Part shown: positions 24,893 to 33,123 of the stretch, in pieces
How positions within the stretch are numbered: the first letter of the stretch is position 1
How the letters are laid out: the number at the start of each line of letters is the position of its first letter
Assembly: GCF_029688735.1 (NCBI RefSeq)
Contig: NZ_JARULD010000005.1
Coordinates: forward strand, 171,760-235,759
DNA length: 64,000 bases
Direction of reading: 5' to 3'
Source: Qipengyuania flavescens
Lineage (GTDB): Bacteria; Pseudomonadota; Alphaproteobacteria; Sphingomonadales; Sphingomonadaceae
Notes under the pieces: model-generated
Database searches by the model: none
What the model was told of the DNA's origin: nothing
What the model saw: the letters and a program-made list of their open reading frames with translations, nothing else
Translations under genes and position numbers: made by a program

Positions 24893-25570
24893 CTAGTTGA
24901 GCTGGTAGACGATCGTCGTCCGGTAGGTATCCGTGATCGGGTTGCCCGCCCGGTCGAGTGCCGGGTTGAACCGCGCATAGCGGGTCATGCCGTCGCAGGC
25001 GGCCGAATCGAGATCGCTCGATCCGCTCGAACTGGTGACGGAACAGCTGGCTACGCGGCCATCGGTGCCGACTGTTACCGAAACGCCGACGTTGCCTTCG
25101 GTGCCTTCGCGTTCCGCACGGCGCGGATAGTTCGACTGGATACGGCGTGCCCAGCCGGCCTGGCCGCGGGGCGTCGCGCCCTGGGCCTTGGACGGGGGAG
25201 GCGGAGCCGGCGGCGGCGGCGGCGGTGCCGGGGGCGCAGGCGGCGGTATGCGCAGCGCGGGCGGGGCCGGCGGCGGGATCGTCTGCTGCGTACGGATCGG
25301 CGGCGGTGCCGGCGCGATACTGATCGGCGGCGGGGGTGCCACCGGCGGCGGCGGTGCCGTATCGGGCTCAGGCGGCGGCGGAGGCTCATCCTCCGGCTCG
25401 GGCGGCGGCGGCTCCTCGATATCGATCGTGGTCACGCGTTCCACCACCTGCTGCACCGCATTGTATGCGAGGCCGGTGATGAGAGCGTAACCTAGAGCGA
25501 TATGGATGAGAGCAACGATGATAATCGCGACAATGCGATTGCCGCTCATCTCCTGGTCAGCATATGCCAT
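24893..25570 (-). CDS. tonB: Energy transducer TonB
   Basis: A 225-residue TonB. It has a single N-terminal anchor (IVAIIIVALIHIALGYALIT), a very proline-rich periplasmic span over about residues 50-130 with repeated PPPP and PAPP stretches, and a C-terminal domain. That domain contains GWARRIQSNYPRRAEREGTE, VGTDGRVASCSVTSSSGSSD and a final RTTIVYQLN. It transmits the proton-motive force from ExbB-ExbD to TonB-dependent receptors such as the one at 47-49.7 kb. It is the first gene of the tonB-exbB-exbD-exbD operon. GGAGTGAAG is a possible ribosome-binding site upstream of the chosen ATG. Confidence 0.94.
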   Translation of the reverse strand: MAYADQEMSGNRIVAIIIVALIHIALGYALITGLAYNAVQQVVERVTTIDIEEPPPPEPEDEPPPPPEPDTAPPPPVAPPPPISIAPAPPPIRTQQTIPPPAPPALRIPPPAPPAPPPPPPAPPPPSKAQGATPRGQAGWARRIQSNYPRRAEREGTEGNVGVSVTVGTDGRVASCSVTSSSGSSDLDSAACDGMTRYARFNPALDRAGNPITDTYRTTIVYQLN

Positions 25571-25939
25571 TCGGTCGCTTCACTCCATCGGTCATCCCGG
25601 TGCGAGGCCGGGATTGAGAGGCTTGTTGCGGGGGGTGCAAAATGCATGCGACCCGCTGCCTCGTTTTTCATTCAGAACATCGAACGGACTCTCAAGTCCA
25701 GAGCGATGCAGAAGACCCGAAGTTCCCCAAAGAACCCCAAGACCTCTCCCCCAAGCAACAATGTATCATCGCTTGGGCCCGCCAACCCCTTACCCACGAT
25801 GCCCGCGCACCGCAAACGCTTTGTCGGTTAAGGGCCGATTCAGTGCGCTACCTCGAACCTGTCGGGGAACCTCAGGCCCTCGCCTGCCATTGACCGAATC
25901 GCCCGCTCGAACAATTGGCATTCCCCAGCTGGAAGCATC
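25571..25939. other. Divergent intergenic region upstream of tonB
   Basis: These 369 bases hold no convincing gene. Near the tonB start a 7-bp hairpin ATCCCGG-TGCGAGG-CCGGGAT (25594-25614) resembles the short palindromes scattered in many alphaproteobacterial genomes. Promoters must run in both directions, but I see no strong hexamer pair. GGAAG just before 25940 is the ribosome-binding site of the rightward gene. No clear Fur-type palindrome was recognised. Confidence 0.6.
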
Positions 25940-26779
25940 ATGATCCGATCTACCTTATTTACCCCGATAGCGCTCGCTGCCGCTTTGGCAGTAACTCCGC
26001 TTGCTGCGCAGGAACCTGCGCCGCAAACGCAGCTGACCTATGCTGACATTGTGGATCTGGCGGACAAGTCGCCCTTGGTCCTTCGTGTCAAAATCCGCGA
26101 TCAGGCGACGGTCGAGCCGGAGCGCTCGCCGGGCCTCGCCCCGGGCCATGTCCGGCTTTACATCGAAGCGGAGACTACAGCTCTGATCGCCGGGAATGTT
26201 CCGGTTGGCGAATCGCTGCGCTACCTCGTTGATCTTCCGCTGGACGAGAAAGGCAAGGCGCCGAAACTGAAGAAGCAGGACGTCGTCCTGTTCGCGCGCA
26301 CCGTGCCCGGCCGACCAGCCGAAATCCAGCTGGTCGAGGCCGATGCACAGTTCCCCTATACTGACGCGTTTGCCGACAGCCTGCGGTCGGTCCTGGCTTC
26401 GTTGCTTGCGCCAAGCGCCCCGCCACGCGTGACCGGCGTCCGTGATGCGCTCGCAGTCGAAGGGACGTTGGTCGGCGAATCCGAAACCCAGCTGTTCCTC
26501 GATACCGAGAACGACGGGCCGGTTTCCGTGACCGTCGTGCGGCGGCCGAACCAGGCACCGCGCTGGGGCGTTTCGTGGACCGAAATCGTCGACCAGGCCG
26601 CCCGTCCGCCGCGCCGGGACACGCTCGAATGGTATCGCCTCGCCTGTTTCCTGCCGACGGGGCTGCCGGACGAAGCCAATATCTCGCGCGATCCCCGCGC
26701 CCGCGAATTGGCGGAGCGCGACTACGCGCTGGTTATAGAGGAATTGGGCGCTTGTCCGCGCACACGTTCGCCGAGCTGA
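25940..26779 (+). CDS. Secreted protein of unknown function
   Basis: I do not recognise a named family. The 279-residue protein starts with a signal peptide (TPIALAAALAVTPLAAQEPA, cleaved after LAAQ). The body appears globular and beta-rich: it contains LTYADIVDLADKSPLVLRVK, GHVRLYIEAETTALIAGNVP, KKQDVVLFARTVPGRPAEIQ, and a C-terminal helical part with RDTLEWYRLACFLPTGLP. Two cysteines lie near the end (ACFLP and GACPRTR) and may form a disulfide. It is divergent from tonB and 127 bases upstream of hom on the same strand. The start is supported by GGAAG four bases upstream. Periplasmic location is inferred from the signal only. Confidence 0.75.
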   Translation: MIRSTLFTPIALAAALAVTPLAAQEPAPQTQLTYADIVDLADKSPLVLRVKIRDQATVEPERSPGLAPGHVRLYIEAETTALIAGNVPVGESLRYLVDLPLDEKGKAPKLKKQDVVLFARTVPGRPAEIQLVEADAQFPYTDAFADSLRSVLASLLAPSAPPRVTGVRDALAVEGTLVGESETQLFLDTENDGPVSVTVVRRPNQAPRWGVSWTEIVDQAARPPRRDTLEWYRLACFLPTGLPDEANISRDPRARELAERDYALVIEELGACPRTRSPS

Positions 26780-26906
26780 GGGCCCACAGCTTCGCCTTGG
26801 CGCGGGGCAAGACAAACTGGTTCCAAAGCGCCCCGCTGTTGCGCTAGTCGCCAGCGCATGAGCTTCTACTCCGATTTTCCACTCCCGACCGTGGCGCACC
26901 CGACCA

Positions 26907-28217
26907 ATGGCTGAGCCGCTGCGCCTTGCGATCGCCGGCCTCGGTACGGTCGGCACCGGCGTCATCCGCCTGCTCGAAGCCAATCGCGACGTCGTGGAGC
27001 GCCGCGCGGGGCGGCCGATCGAAGTCGTCGCAGTCAATGCGCGCGAGCGCGGCAAGGATCGCGGCGTCGATCTGTCTCGCTTCGCTTGGGTCGACGACAT
27101 GCAAGCGATGGCGACCCGCGCCGATGTCGATGTCGTGGTCGAGCTGGTCGGCGGATCGGACGGACCCGCGCTGACGCTTGCCCGCTCCGCGCTCGATGCG
27201 GGCAAAGGCTTCGTCACCGCGAACAAGGCGATGGTGGCGCATCACGGGATGGAGCTGGCCGAACTGGCCGCGATCAAATCCGCGCCCTTCGCTTTCGAGG
27301 CGGCGGTCGCGGGCGGCATTCCGGTGGTGAAGGGCCTGCGCGAAGGGACGGCCGCCAATGCGCTCACCCGGATCTACGGCATCCTCAATGGCACCTGCAA
27401 TTACATCCTGTCGGAGATGGAGCGGACCGGTGCCGATTTCGGCGAGATGCTGAGTGCGGCACAGGAAAAGGGCTATGCCGAGGCCGATCCGACCTTCGAT
27501 ATCGAAGGCGTTGACGCTGCGCACAAGCTGGCGATCCTCGCCGCAATCGGCTTCGGCACGCGCATCGATTTCGAAGCGGTGCGGTGCAGTGGCATCACCC
27601 AGGTCAGCGCGACCGATATCGCGCAGGCCGATGCCCTGGGCTATGTCGTGCGGCTTGTCGGGATCGCCAGTATGGAGAACGGCGACGAGGCGACCGGACG
27701 GTTGCTCCAGCGCGTGCGCCCGTGTCTCGTCCCCTTCCGCCACCCGCTTGCCGCGGTGACCGGACCGACCAATGCCGTCGTGGCAGAGGGCGATTTTTCA
27801 GGACGCCTGCTGTTTCAGGGAGCCGGTGCGGGCGACAAGCCCACGGCCAGCGCCGTAGTTGCCGACCTGATCGACATCGCACGCGGGCAGGCCGGAGCGC
27901 CGTTCTCGGTGCCCGTCAGCCAGCTGGTTACGGCAGAGCAGGGCGATTCCGGCGAGCGCGTGGGGCGCGACTATATCCGCTTTACCGTGGCCGACCGGCC
28001 GGGCGTGCTCGCAGAAATCACTGCCGCGATGCGCGATGCGGGAGTATCCATCGAAAGCCTCATCCAGCGCGGCCGTGATCATGACGGCGGCGAGGTACAG
28101 GTCGCAATGGTTACGCACGAGGGGCCGGAGCGCTGCGTGACCGGCGCGCTCGAATTGCTCGAAGGATCGCCTAGTCTTGCGGCAGATCCTCTGGTGATGC
28201 CGATTCTGGGGGACTGA
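26907..28217 (+). CDS. hom: Homoserine dehydrogenase
   Basis: A 436-residue enzyme reducing aspartate semialdehyde to homoserine, the branch point to threonine and methionine. The NAD(P) site is GLGTVGTGVIRLLEANRDVV at the start, and TANKAMVAHHG and YGILNGTCNYILSEMERTGA are catalytic-domain signatures. A C-terminal ACT domain (FTVADRPGVLAEITAAMRDA) probably binds threonine for feedback control. An 18-codon open frame (26858-26914) ends inside the hom start codon region. The 3' end overlaps the leftward unknown gene by 47 bp, which is a long convergent overlap. Confidence 0.96.
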   Translation: MAEPLRLAIAGLGTVGTGVIRLLEANRDVVERRAGRPIEVVAVNARERGKDRGVDLSRFAWVDDMQAMATRADVDVVVELVGGSDGPALTLARSALDAGKGFVTANKAMVAHHGMELAELAAIKSAPFAFEAAVAGGIPVVKGLREGTAANALTRIYGILNGTCNYILSEMERTGADFGEMLSAAQEKGYAEADPTFDIEGVDAAHKLAILAAIGFGTRIDFEAVRCSGITQVSATDIAQADALGYVVRLVGIASMENGDEATGRLLQRVRPCLVPFRHPLAAVTGPTNAVVAEGDFSGRLLFQGAGAGDKPTASAVVADLIDIARGQAGAPFSVPVSQLVTAEQGDSGERVGRDYIRFTVADRPGVLAEITAAMRDAGVSIESLIQRGRDHDGGEVQVAMVTHEGPERCVTGALELLEGSPSLAADPLVMPILGD

Positions 28218-28767
28218 CCTCACCAATCTCCGGCTCCGGAAGACCGAGTTGCTCTGCCCGCGCCCTCGCCGCGGCTTCGGGTGTCGCGACGTCGCGCCCC
28301 AGCGGCGGCAATCCCCGCGCGATGCGATCGGCGTCGGATCCTGGCGGCGCGTCCGGCAGGCTCTCGAAATCGATGATATAGGCCGGTGGGGGCGGGCATG
28401 GCGGGATAAAGCAGCCGCGGGCCGCGACCACGCCATGATCGGGTATGCCGAAGACATCGGGCGCGCTTGGGTTGCCCTTGTTCATCGTCTCACGGGCGTA
28501 GCGACGTTCGGCCCGCTCCTTGTCATAGCCATACTCATCGAGGTCGCTGCGGCTGCGGCAGACGATGATCTCGCCGGACAGAAGCGCAGCTTCCTGCTCC
28601 TCGCTACAGTCCTCGAGCGGTTCATCGGCCTCGCGCGCTGCGGCAAGCAAATCGATCCGTTCAGGAGGGGAGCCTCGCTGCGGTGGCAGCGCCTCTTCAC
28701 TGTCTTGCGCCGCGAGCGGTGTGGCCATGAGGAAAGCCAAGGCGGAGGCGATGCACATACCCCTCAT
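28171..28767 (-). CDS. Secreted protein of unknown function, paralogue 2 of a tandem pair
   Basis: A 198-residue protein with a signal peptide (MCIASALAFLMATPLAAQ) and no family I recognise. It shares with the gene just upstream the signature Cys-x4-QEAAL-x-SGEI-x-VC-x2-RS (here QEAALLSGEIIVCRSRSDLD), an ERRYARETM-type helix, and FESLPDAPPGSDADRIARG. A second cysteine pair lies in GCFIPPCPPPP. The C-terminal extension (PEAAARARAEQLGLPEPEIG) is absent from the paralogue. Its start overlaps the stop of that paralogue by four bases (ATGA), so they are translationally coupled. The last 47 bp overlap hom on the other strand. The signal suggests a periplasmic or cell-surface site. Confidence 0.75.
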   Translation of the reverse strand: MRGMCIASALAFLMATPLAAQDSEEALPPQRGSPPERIDLLAAAREADEPLEDCSEEQEAALLSGEIIVCRSRSDLDEYGYDKERAERRYARETMNKGNPSAPDVFGIPDHGVVAARGCFIPPCPPPPAYIIDFESLPDAPPGSDADRIARGLPPLGRDVATPEAAARARAEQLGLPEPEIGEVSPPESASPEDLPQD

Positions 28768-29183
28768 TGCCGCAACTCTCCTTTTGCGATCCGGTCCGCG
28801 TCCGATCCTTCTGGTGCTTCGGGCAGGGAGTCGAAATCGACGAGGACCGGGCGTTCTCCTGCGCCACCGAGTTCGGGGCAAAACGTAAAGAGGCTCGGTC
28901 GGCAGGGAGGTGGTTTGAAATCGGGGGCCAAGCCGAGGCCGCGATCCATGGTCTCTTCTGCATAGCGTTTGCGCGCCTCGCCCGGCGGGTCGAGCCGATA
29001 TCGGTCATTTTCCGACCGGTCGCCGCAGACCACGATTTCGCCGGAGATAAGCGCCGCTTCCTGTTTGCGTTGGCAGTCGCGTTCGTCTGCCGAGAGGCTT
29101 TTTGATTGTGTGCCCTGCGCAAGGGCGGCTCCGGGAGCGAATGCGACCAGGACCGGTGTCAGCACGACCAGTCGTCTCGACAA
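28764..29183 (-). CDS. Secreted protein of unknown function, paralogue 1 of a tandem pair
   Basis: A 139-residue protein with a signal peptide (LVVLTPVLVAFAPGAALAQ). The body shows a Cys-flanked element (DCQRKQEAALISGEIVVC), then SENDRYRLDPPGEARKRYAE, a second cysteine pair (PPPCRPSLFTFCPEL), and an end containing FDSLPEAPEGSDADRIAKGE. The same blocks in the same order occur in the next gene, so the pair arose by tandem duplication and diverged strongly. Four conserved cysteines suggest two disulfides in the periplasm. The gene is divergent from glpX (about 100 bp). I can assign no function. Confidence 0.75.
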   Translation of the reverse strand: MSRRLVVLTPVLVAFAPGAALAQGTQSKSLSADERDCQRKQEAALISGEIVVCGDRSENDRYRLDPPGEARKRYAEETMDRGLGLAPDFKPPPCRPSLFTFCPELGGAGERPVLVDFDSLPEAPEGSDADRIAKGELRQ

Positions 29184-29284
29184 TGCATGGCTCCCTGTCT
29201 ATCGGGCGCTCGCGCATACGATTGCATGATCGAAGCTCCGCCCGACTTCCGGGTCCGATACACCTATCAGGGACTGAACCGCTT

Positions 29285-30259
29285 ATGAACTCGCCCGCCG
29301 ACAACCCGCTCGACCGCATCCTCGTGCTCGAAATGGTCCGCGTCACCGAAGCGGCCGCGGTCGCGGCTTCGAAGCTGATCGGTCGCGGCGACGAAAAGGC
29401 CGCCGATGCTGCCGCTGTCGAAGCGATGCGCAAAGCCTTCGACACGCTCTATATGGACGGCACCGTGGTGATCGGCGAGGGCGAGCGCGACGAAGCGCCC
29501 ATGCTTTATATCGGCGAAAAGGTCGGCGGTGCGCCGGGCGAGGGCCCGAAGATCGACATCGCGCTCGATCCGCTCGAAGGCACGACGATTACCGCCAAGG
29601 CCGGCCCCAATTCGCTGGCCGTGCTGGCTGCCAGTGCTCAGGGCTGCCTGCTGAACGCGCCGGACGTCTACATGGACAAGATCGCGGTCGGGCCGGGCTA
29701 TCCCGACGGCATCATTGACCTCGCCAAGACCCCGACCGAGAACGTCACGGCGGTAGCCGACGCCAAGGGCGTGAAGCCAGCCGACATCATCGTCTGCGTG
29801 CTCGACCGCCCGCGTCATGCGGACCTTATCGCGGAACTGCGTTCGATCGGCTGCGGTGTCGTGCTTATCGGTGATGGCGACGTCGCAGGCGTAATTGCGG
29901 TGACCGACGAGGACACCACGATCGACATGTATATGGGCCAGGGCGGCGCGCCGGAGGGCGTGCTGGCAGCGGCCGCGCTGCGCTGCGTCGGCGGGCAGTT
30001 CAACGGCCGCCTCGTCTTCCGTAACGAGGACGAGAAGGCTCGCGCCCGCAAATGGGGCATCGAGGATTTCGACCGCATCTACACGCGCGACGACCTCGTC
30101 AAAGGCGACTGCATCTTCGCCGCGACCGGCGTGACCAGCGGCAGCCTGCTCGAAGGTGTGAAATATCGCCGGGGCGGAACGATGACGACCGAAAGCGTGG
30201 TGATGCGCGCCAGCAGCGGTACGGTGCGCTGGATCAAGGGCGAGCATAAGGTGAGTTAA
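29285..30259 (+). CDS. glpX: Class II fructose-1,6-bisphosphatase
   Basis: A 324-residue GlpX-type phosphatase of gluconeogenesis, hydrolysing fructose 1,6-bisphosphate to fructose 6-phosphate with metal. Diagnostic segments are LDRILVLEMVRVTEAAAVAA, VVIGEGERDEAPMLYIGEKV, the metal site IDIALDPLEGTT, and TESVVMRASSGTVRWIKGEH at the end. The start ATG 29285 (MNSPADNPLDR) is the family start; AGGGA lies about 12 bases upstream. A three-hairpin repeat element begins two bases after the stop. The gene stands alone between the unknown tandem pair and prs. Confidence 0.95.
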   Translation: MNSPADNPLDRILVLEMVRVTEAAAVAASKLIGRGDEKAADAAAVEAMRKAFDTLYMDGTVVIGEGERDEAPMLYIGEKVGGAPGEGPKIDIALDPLEGTTITAKAGPNSLAVLAASAQGCLLNAPDVYMDKIAVGPGYPDGIIDLAKTPTENVTAVADAKGVKPADIIVCVLDRPRHADLIAELRSIGCGVVLIGDGDVAGVIAVTDEDTTIDMYMGQGGAPEGVLAAAALRCVGGQFNGRLVFRNEDEKARARKWGIEDFDRIYTRDDLVKGDCIFAATGVTSGSLLEGVKYRRGGTMTTESVVMRASSGTVRWIKGEHKVS

Positions 30260-30261
30260 TC

Positions 30262-30403
30262 TTGTTGGATGCGGTCAGGACATCCGTCCTGACCTCGCTG
30301 TGCCGGCCCGCTCCCCCACCCGACCACCCACGGCACGGTATTCTATGGGTGGTCGGGTGGGGGAGCGAGCCGGTGCCGCAAGCCTTCGACGGATGTCGAA
30401 GGC
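30262..30403. repeat. Three-hairpin intergenic element, copy B
   Basis: A 9-bp hairpin with loop ATCC (30273-30294) is identical to the one in copy A. It is followed by a near-perfect 30-bp stem (30300-30329 with 30347-30376, one mismatch and two wobbles) around the loop ACGGCACGGTATTCTAT. A right-hand 9-bp hairpin GCCTTCGAC-GGAT-GTCGAAGGC (30382-30403) completes it. The loop is the exact reverse complement of the copy A loop. Seven arm positions differ from copy A, and six of these keep Watson-Crick pairing. The element begins two bases after the glpX stop. Confidence 0.9.
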
Positions 30404-30549
30404 GCACGCAACGAAAATCCCGCACCAAACAAATACAAAACCCAGCACTCAGCAAACCCTGGCCTCTTCAAAACCCTCCTTCCCATGTTGCAATCCCATG
30501 ACGGACCGCTAGGCGAGTGGCACTGCCAGCCGACGGGGATTCGTATCGC

Positions 30550-31485
30550 ATGAAGATCATGGCCGCCAACTCGAACCTGCCGCTTGCGCGTGCGATTGCA
30601 GCCTATCTCGAGATGCCGCTCGTCGATGCGCAAGTGCGCCGCTTTGCGGACGAGGAAATCTTCGTCGAAATTCACGAGAACGTGCGCGGCGAGGATGTCT
30701 TCGTCGTCCAGTCGACCAGCTATCCAGCGAACGACAATCTCATGGAATTGCTAATCTGCATCGATGCGCTGAAGCGCGCCTCGGCGCGGCGGATCACGGC
30801 GGTGGTGCCCTATTTCGGCTATGCGCGGCAGGACAGGAAACCCGGCCCCCGCACGCCGATTTCGGCCAAGCTGGTAGCGAACCTCATCACCGAGGCAGGC
30901 GCCGACCGCGTCCTTTCGGTCGACCTGCACGCGGGCCAGATCCAGGGTTTCTTCGATATCCCGACCGACAACCTCTATGCCGCGCCCGTCATGGCTGCCG
31001 ATATTCAGGCGCGCTATGGCGACCAGACGCTGATGGTGGTCTCTCCCGATGTCGGCGGCGTGGTGCGCGCACGGGCGCTGGCCAAGCGGCTCGATAATGC
31101 GCCGCTCGCCATCGTCGACAAGCGCCGCGACCGCCCCGGCGAGAGCGAGGTGATGAACATCATCGGCGACGTGAAGGGCAATCACTGCATCCTGATCGAC
31201 GACATCATCGACTCGGGCGGCACGCTCTGCAACGCGGCACAGGCGCTGCTCGACCAGGGGGCCAGCTCGGTCGCGGCCTATATCACGCACGGGGTCCTCT
31301 CGGGCGGGGCCGTGGCGCGCGTCGACGGTTCGGCGCTGAAGGAACTGGTCATCACCGACACCATCCGCGCGACCGACGCGGCGCAGGATTCCAGCCGGAT
31401 CCGTATCCTCACCATCGCGCCGCTGATCGGCGAGGCGGTGCGCCGGATCGCCGACGAAAGTTCGGTCAGCTCACTGTTCGACTGA
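30550..31485 (+). CDS. prs: Ribose-phosphate pyrophosphokinase
   Basis: A 311-residue PRPP synthetase making phosphoribosyl pyrophosphate from ribose 5-phosphate and ATP for purine, pyrimidine, histidine and tryptophan synthesis. Signatures are [58 protein letters not shown] and the PRPP loop [16 protein letters not shown] 30550 ([13 protein letters not shown]) is the usual family start, and GGGGA is upstream. The 290-base gap before it contains the copy B repeat and a possible promoter (TTGCAA at 30488, CTAGGC at 30509). The following IMPase-family gene is 49 bases downstream. Confidence 0.96.
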   Translation: MKIMAANSNLPLARAIAAYLEMPLVDAQVRRFADEEIFVEIHENVRGEDVFVVQSTSYPANDNLMELLICIDALKRASARRITAVVPYFGYARQDRKPGPRTPISAKLVANLITEAGADRVLSVDLHAGQIQGFFDIPTDNLYAAPVMAADIQARYGDQTLMVVSPDVGGVVRARALAKRLDNAPLAIVDKRRDRPGESEVMNIIGDVKGNHCILIDDIIDSGGTLCNAAQALLDQGASSVAAYITHGVLSGGAVARVDGSALKELVITDTIRATDAAQDSSRIRILTIAPLIGEAVRRIADESSVSSLFD

Positions 31486-31534
31486 CGCCGAACGCGCCGC
31501 TTGACCGCCGTGGCGGGCATTGCGAAGGCGCGGC

Positions 31535-32338
31535 ATGGACATGCAAGAAGACATAACGCTCGCGCAGCGTCTCGCCGACGCCGCCGGGGACGCGATCCGG
31601 CCCCTGTTCCGCGGCGACTGGCAGGCGGAGCAGAAGGAAGATCACTCCGCCGTTACCGAAGCGGACCGCGCCGCCGAGGCCGCCATGCGTTCCCTGCTGG
31701 AAGCCGAACGCGCGGATGACGGCATTATCGGCGAGGAATACGGCAGCGTGCGCGAAGGCGCGGCGCGGCAATGGGTGCTCGACCCGATCGACGGGACGCA
31801 AAGCTTCGTCGCCGGCCGGCCGATTTTCGGGACGCTGATTGCGCTGTTGCAGGACGGGTGGCCGGTCCTTGGAATCATCGACCAGCCGATCTTGGGGGAG
31901 CGCTGGGTAGGCGCTATCGGACAGCCGACGACGTTCAACGGCAAACCTGTAAGCACACGCCGATGCCGCGCGCTGGAAGGCGCGTCGATCGCCACCACCA
32001 GCCCGCATGCCTTCGCTGAGGACGACGTGGACGCCTATCTGCGGGTGGTGGCCAAAGCCTATCCGCAGCGTCCCTGGCCGGTATATGGCGGGGACTGCTA
32101 CAATTACGGCCTGCTTGCAGCGGGCCATCTCGACATCGTCATCGAAAGCGGGCTCAAGCTGTATGATTTCGCCGCCCTGGTGCCCGTCGTCGAGGGCGCC
32201 GGCGGAACGATGAGCGACTGGCAGGGCAATCCGCTCGACGCGAACAGCGATGGTCGCGTGCTGGCGCTTGGCGAACCCGCCCGCCTGGAGGATGTGCTCG
32301 AAGCGATGGGCGGGATTGATAGCAACCACGGGCACTGA
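31535..32338 (+). CDS. hisN: Inositol monophosphatase family protein, probably histidinol-phosphatase
   Basis: A 267-residue IMPase-fold phosphatase. The metal-binding motifs are IGEEYGSVREGAARQ (the E of the GEE type), WVLDPIDGTQSFVAGRPIFG (DPIDGT), and GGDCYNYGLLAAGHLDIVIE near residue 190. The DPIDGTQSF variant and PIFGTLIAL match the HisN subgroup, which removes phosphate from histidinol phosphate, better than the true inositol phosphatase group. Other IMPase activities remain possible. I start at ATG 31535 rather than an upstream TTG. It follows prs and precedes two SDR genes, all on the same strand with short gaps, so a shared transcript is likely. The symbol is tentative. Confidence 0.75.
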   Translation: MDMQEDITLAQRLADAAGDAIRPLFRGDWQAEQKEDHSAVTEADRAAEAAMRSLLEAERADDGIIGEEYGSVREGAARQWVLDPIDGTQSFVAGRPIFGTLIALLQDGWPVLGIIDQPILGERWVGAIGQPTTFNGKPVSTRRCRALEGASIATTSPHAFAEDDVDAYLRVVAKAYPQRPWPVYGGDCYNYGLLAAGHLDIVIESGLKLYDFAALVPVVEGAGGTMSDWQGNPLDANSDGRVLALGEPARLEDVLEAMGGIDSNHGH

Positions 32339-32363
32339 GCGAGGCGCGGCACGTTCCGCCACA

Positions 32364-33122
32364 ATGAAAACGATTTGCGTAACCGGAGCGGGCGCGGGCA
32401 TCGGCCGGGCGACCCTGATGCATTTTCACGGAGCTGGCTGGCATGTCATCGGCCTCGACAAGGATGCCGAAGCTCTGGCCGAACTGCGGTCGGCCCTGCC
32501 GCGCGAATCTGCGCTGCTGCTGACGTGCGATGTCGGCAAGGAAGGCGATGTGACGCGCAGTTTCGCGCGGATCGAGGATTGGCTCGATGGCGCAGCGCTC
32601 GATTGCCTCGTCAACAATGCTGGGATCGCCGATCCCTATTGCGGGCCGCTGGAGGGCCTCGCCCTCTCCGACTGGCAAGCCTGGATAGATGCGAGCCTGA
32701 CGGCCGCTTTCCTTTGTAGCCGCGCCGCCGTGCAACTGCTCCGCCGCGCCGAGACCGGGGCGAGCATCGTCAATATCTCCAGCACGCGCGCGGTGATGAG
32801 CGAGCCGGAATGTTTCGCCTACGCCTCGGCCAAGGGCGGGCTGGATGCGCTGACCCATGCAATGGCAGTCTCGCTCGGCCCCGAAATCCGCATCAATGCC
32901 ATCCGGCCCGGCTGGATCGAGACGGGACCATGGCAGAAGACAGGCGAACGACGCGAAGCGAACCACCGCGAAAAGGACTGCGACCAGCATCCTGCTGGAC
33001 GAGTCGGCACGCCGCAGGACATCGCGGAGGCCGTCGAATATTTGCATGGCGCGGGCTTCATCACCGGCCAGCACCTTAATGTCGATGGTGGCATGACACG
33101 CAAGATGATCTACGAAGACTGA
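32364..33122 (+). CDS. SDR-family oxidoreductase
   Basis: A 252-residue classical short-chain dehydrogenase. The cofactor motif is VTGAGAGIGRATLMHF, followed by the structural NNAGIADPY. The catalytic serine appears in IVNISSTRAVM, and Tyr/Lys in FAYASAKGGLDALTH (YASAK). The late INAIRPGWIETGPWQ and INGQ-like GFITGQHLNVDGG are typical. Glutamate or aspartate after the second beta strand (GLDKDAEA) suggests NAD preference. The substrate is unknown. It precedes another SDR by one base, so the two are probably coupled, though they are not close paralogues. Confidence 0.9.
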   Translation: MKTICVTGAGAGIGRATLMHFHGAGWHVIGLDKDAEALAELRSALPRESALLLTCDVGKEGDVTRSFARIEDWLDGAALDCLVNNAGIADPYCGPLEGLALSDWQAWIDASLTAAFLCSRAAVQLLRRAETGASIVNISSTRAVMSEPECFAYASAKGGLDALTHAMAVSLGPEIRINAIRPGWIETGPWQKTGERREANHREKDCDQHPAGRVGTPQDIAEAVEYLHGAGFITGQHLNVDGGMTRKMIYED

Positions 33123-33123
33123 C

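Noticed and set aside
25190..25430. GC-rich repeats within tonB
   Set aside because: They code for the proline-rich periplasmic spacer that is expected of TonB.
25642..25893. Open frame of 83 codons in the tonB intergenic region
   Set aside because: No ribosome-binding site, no family resemblance, and unlike neighbouring genes in codon use.
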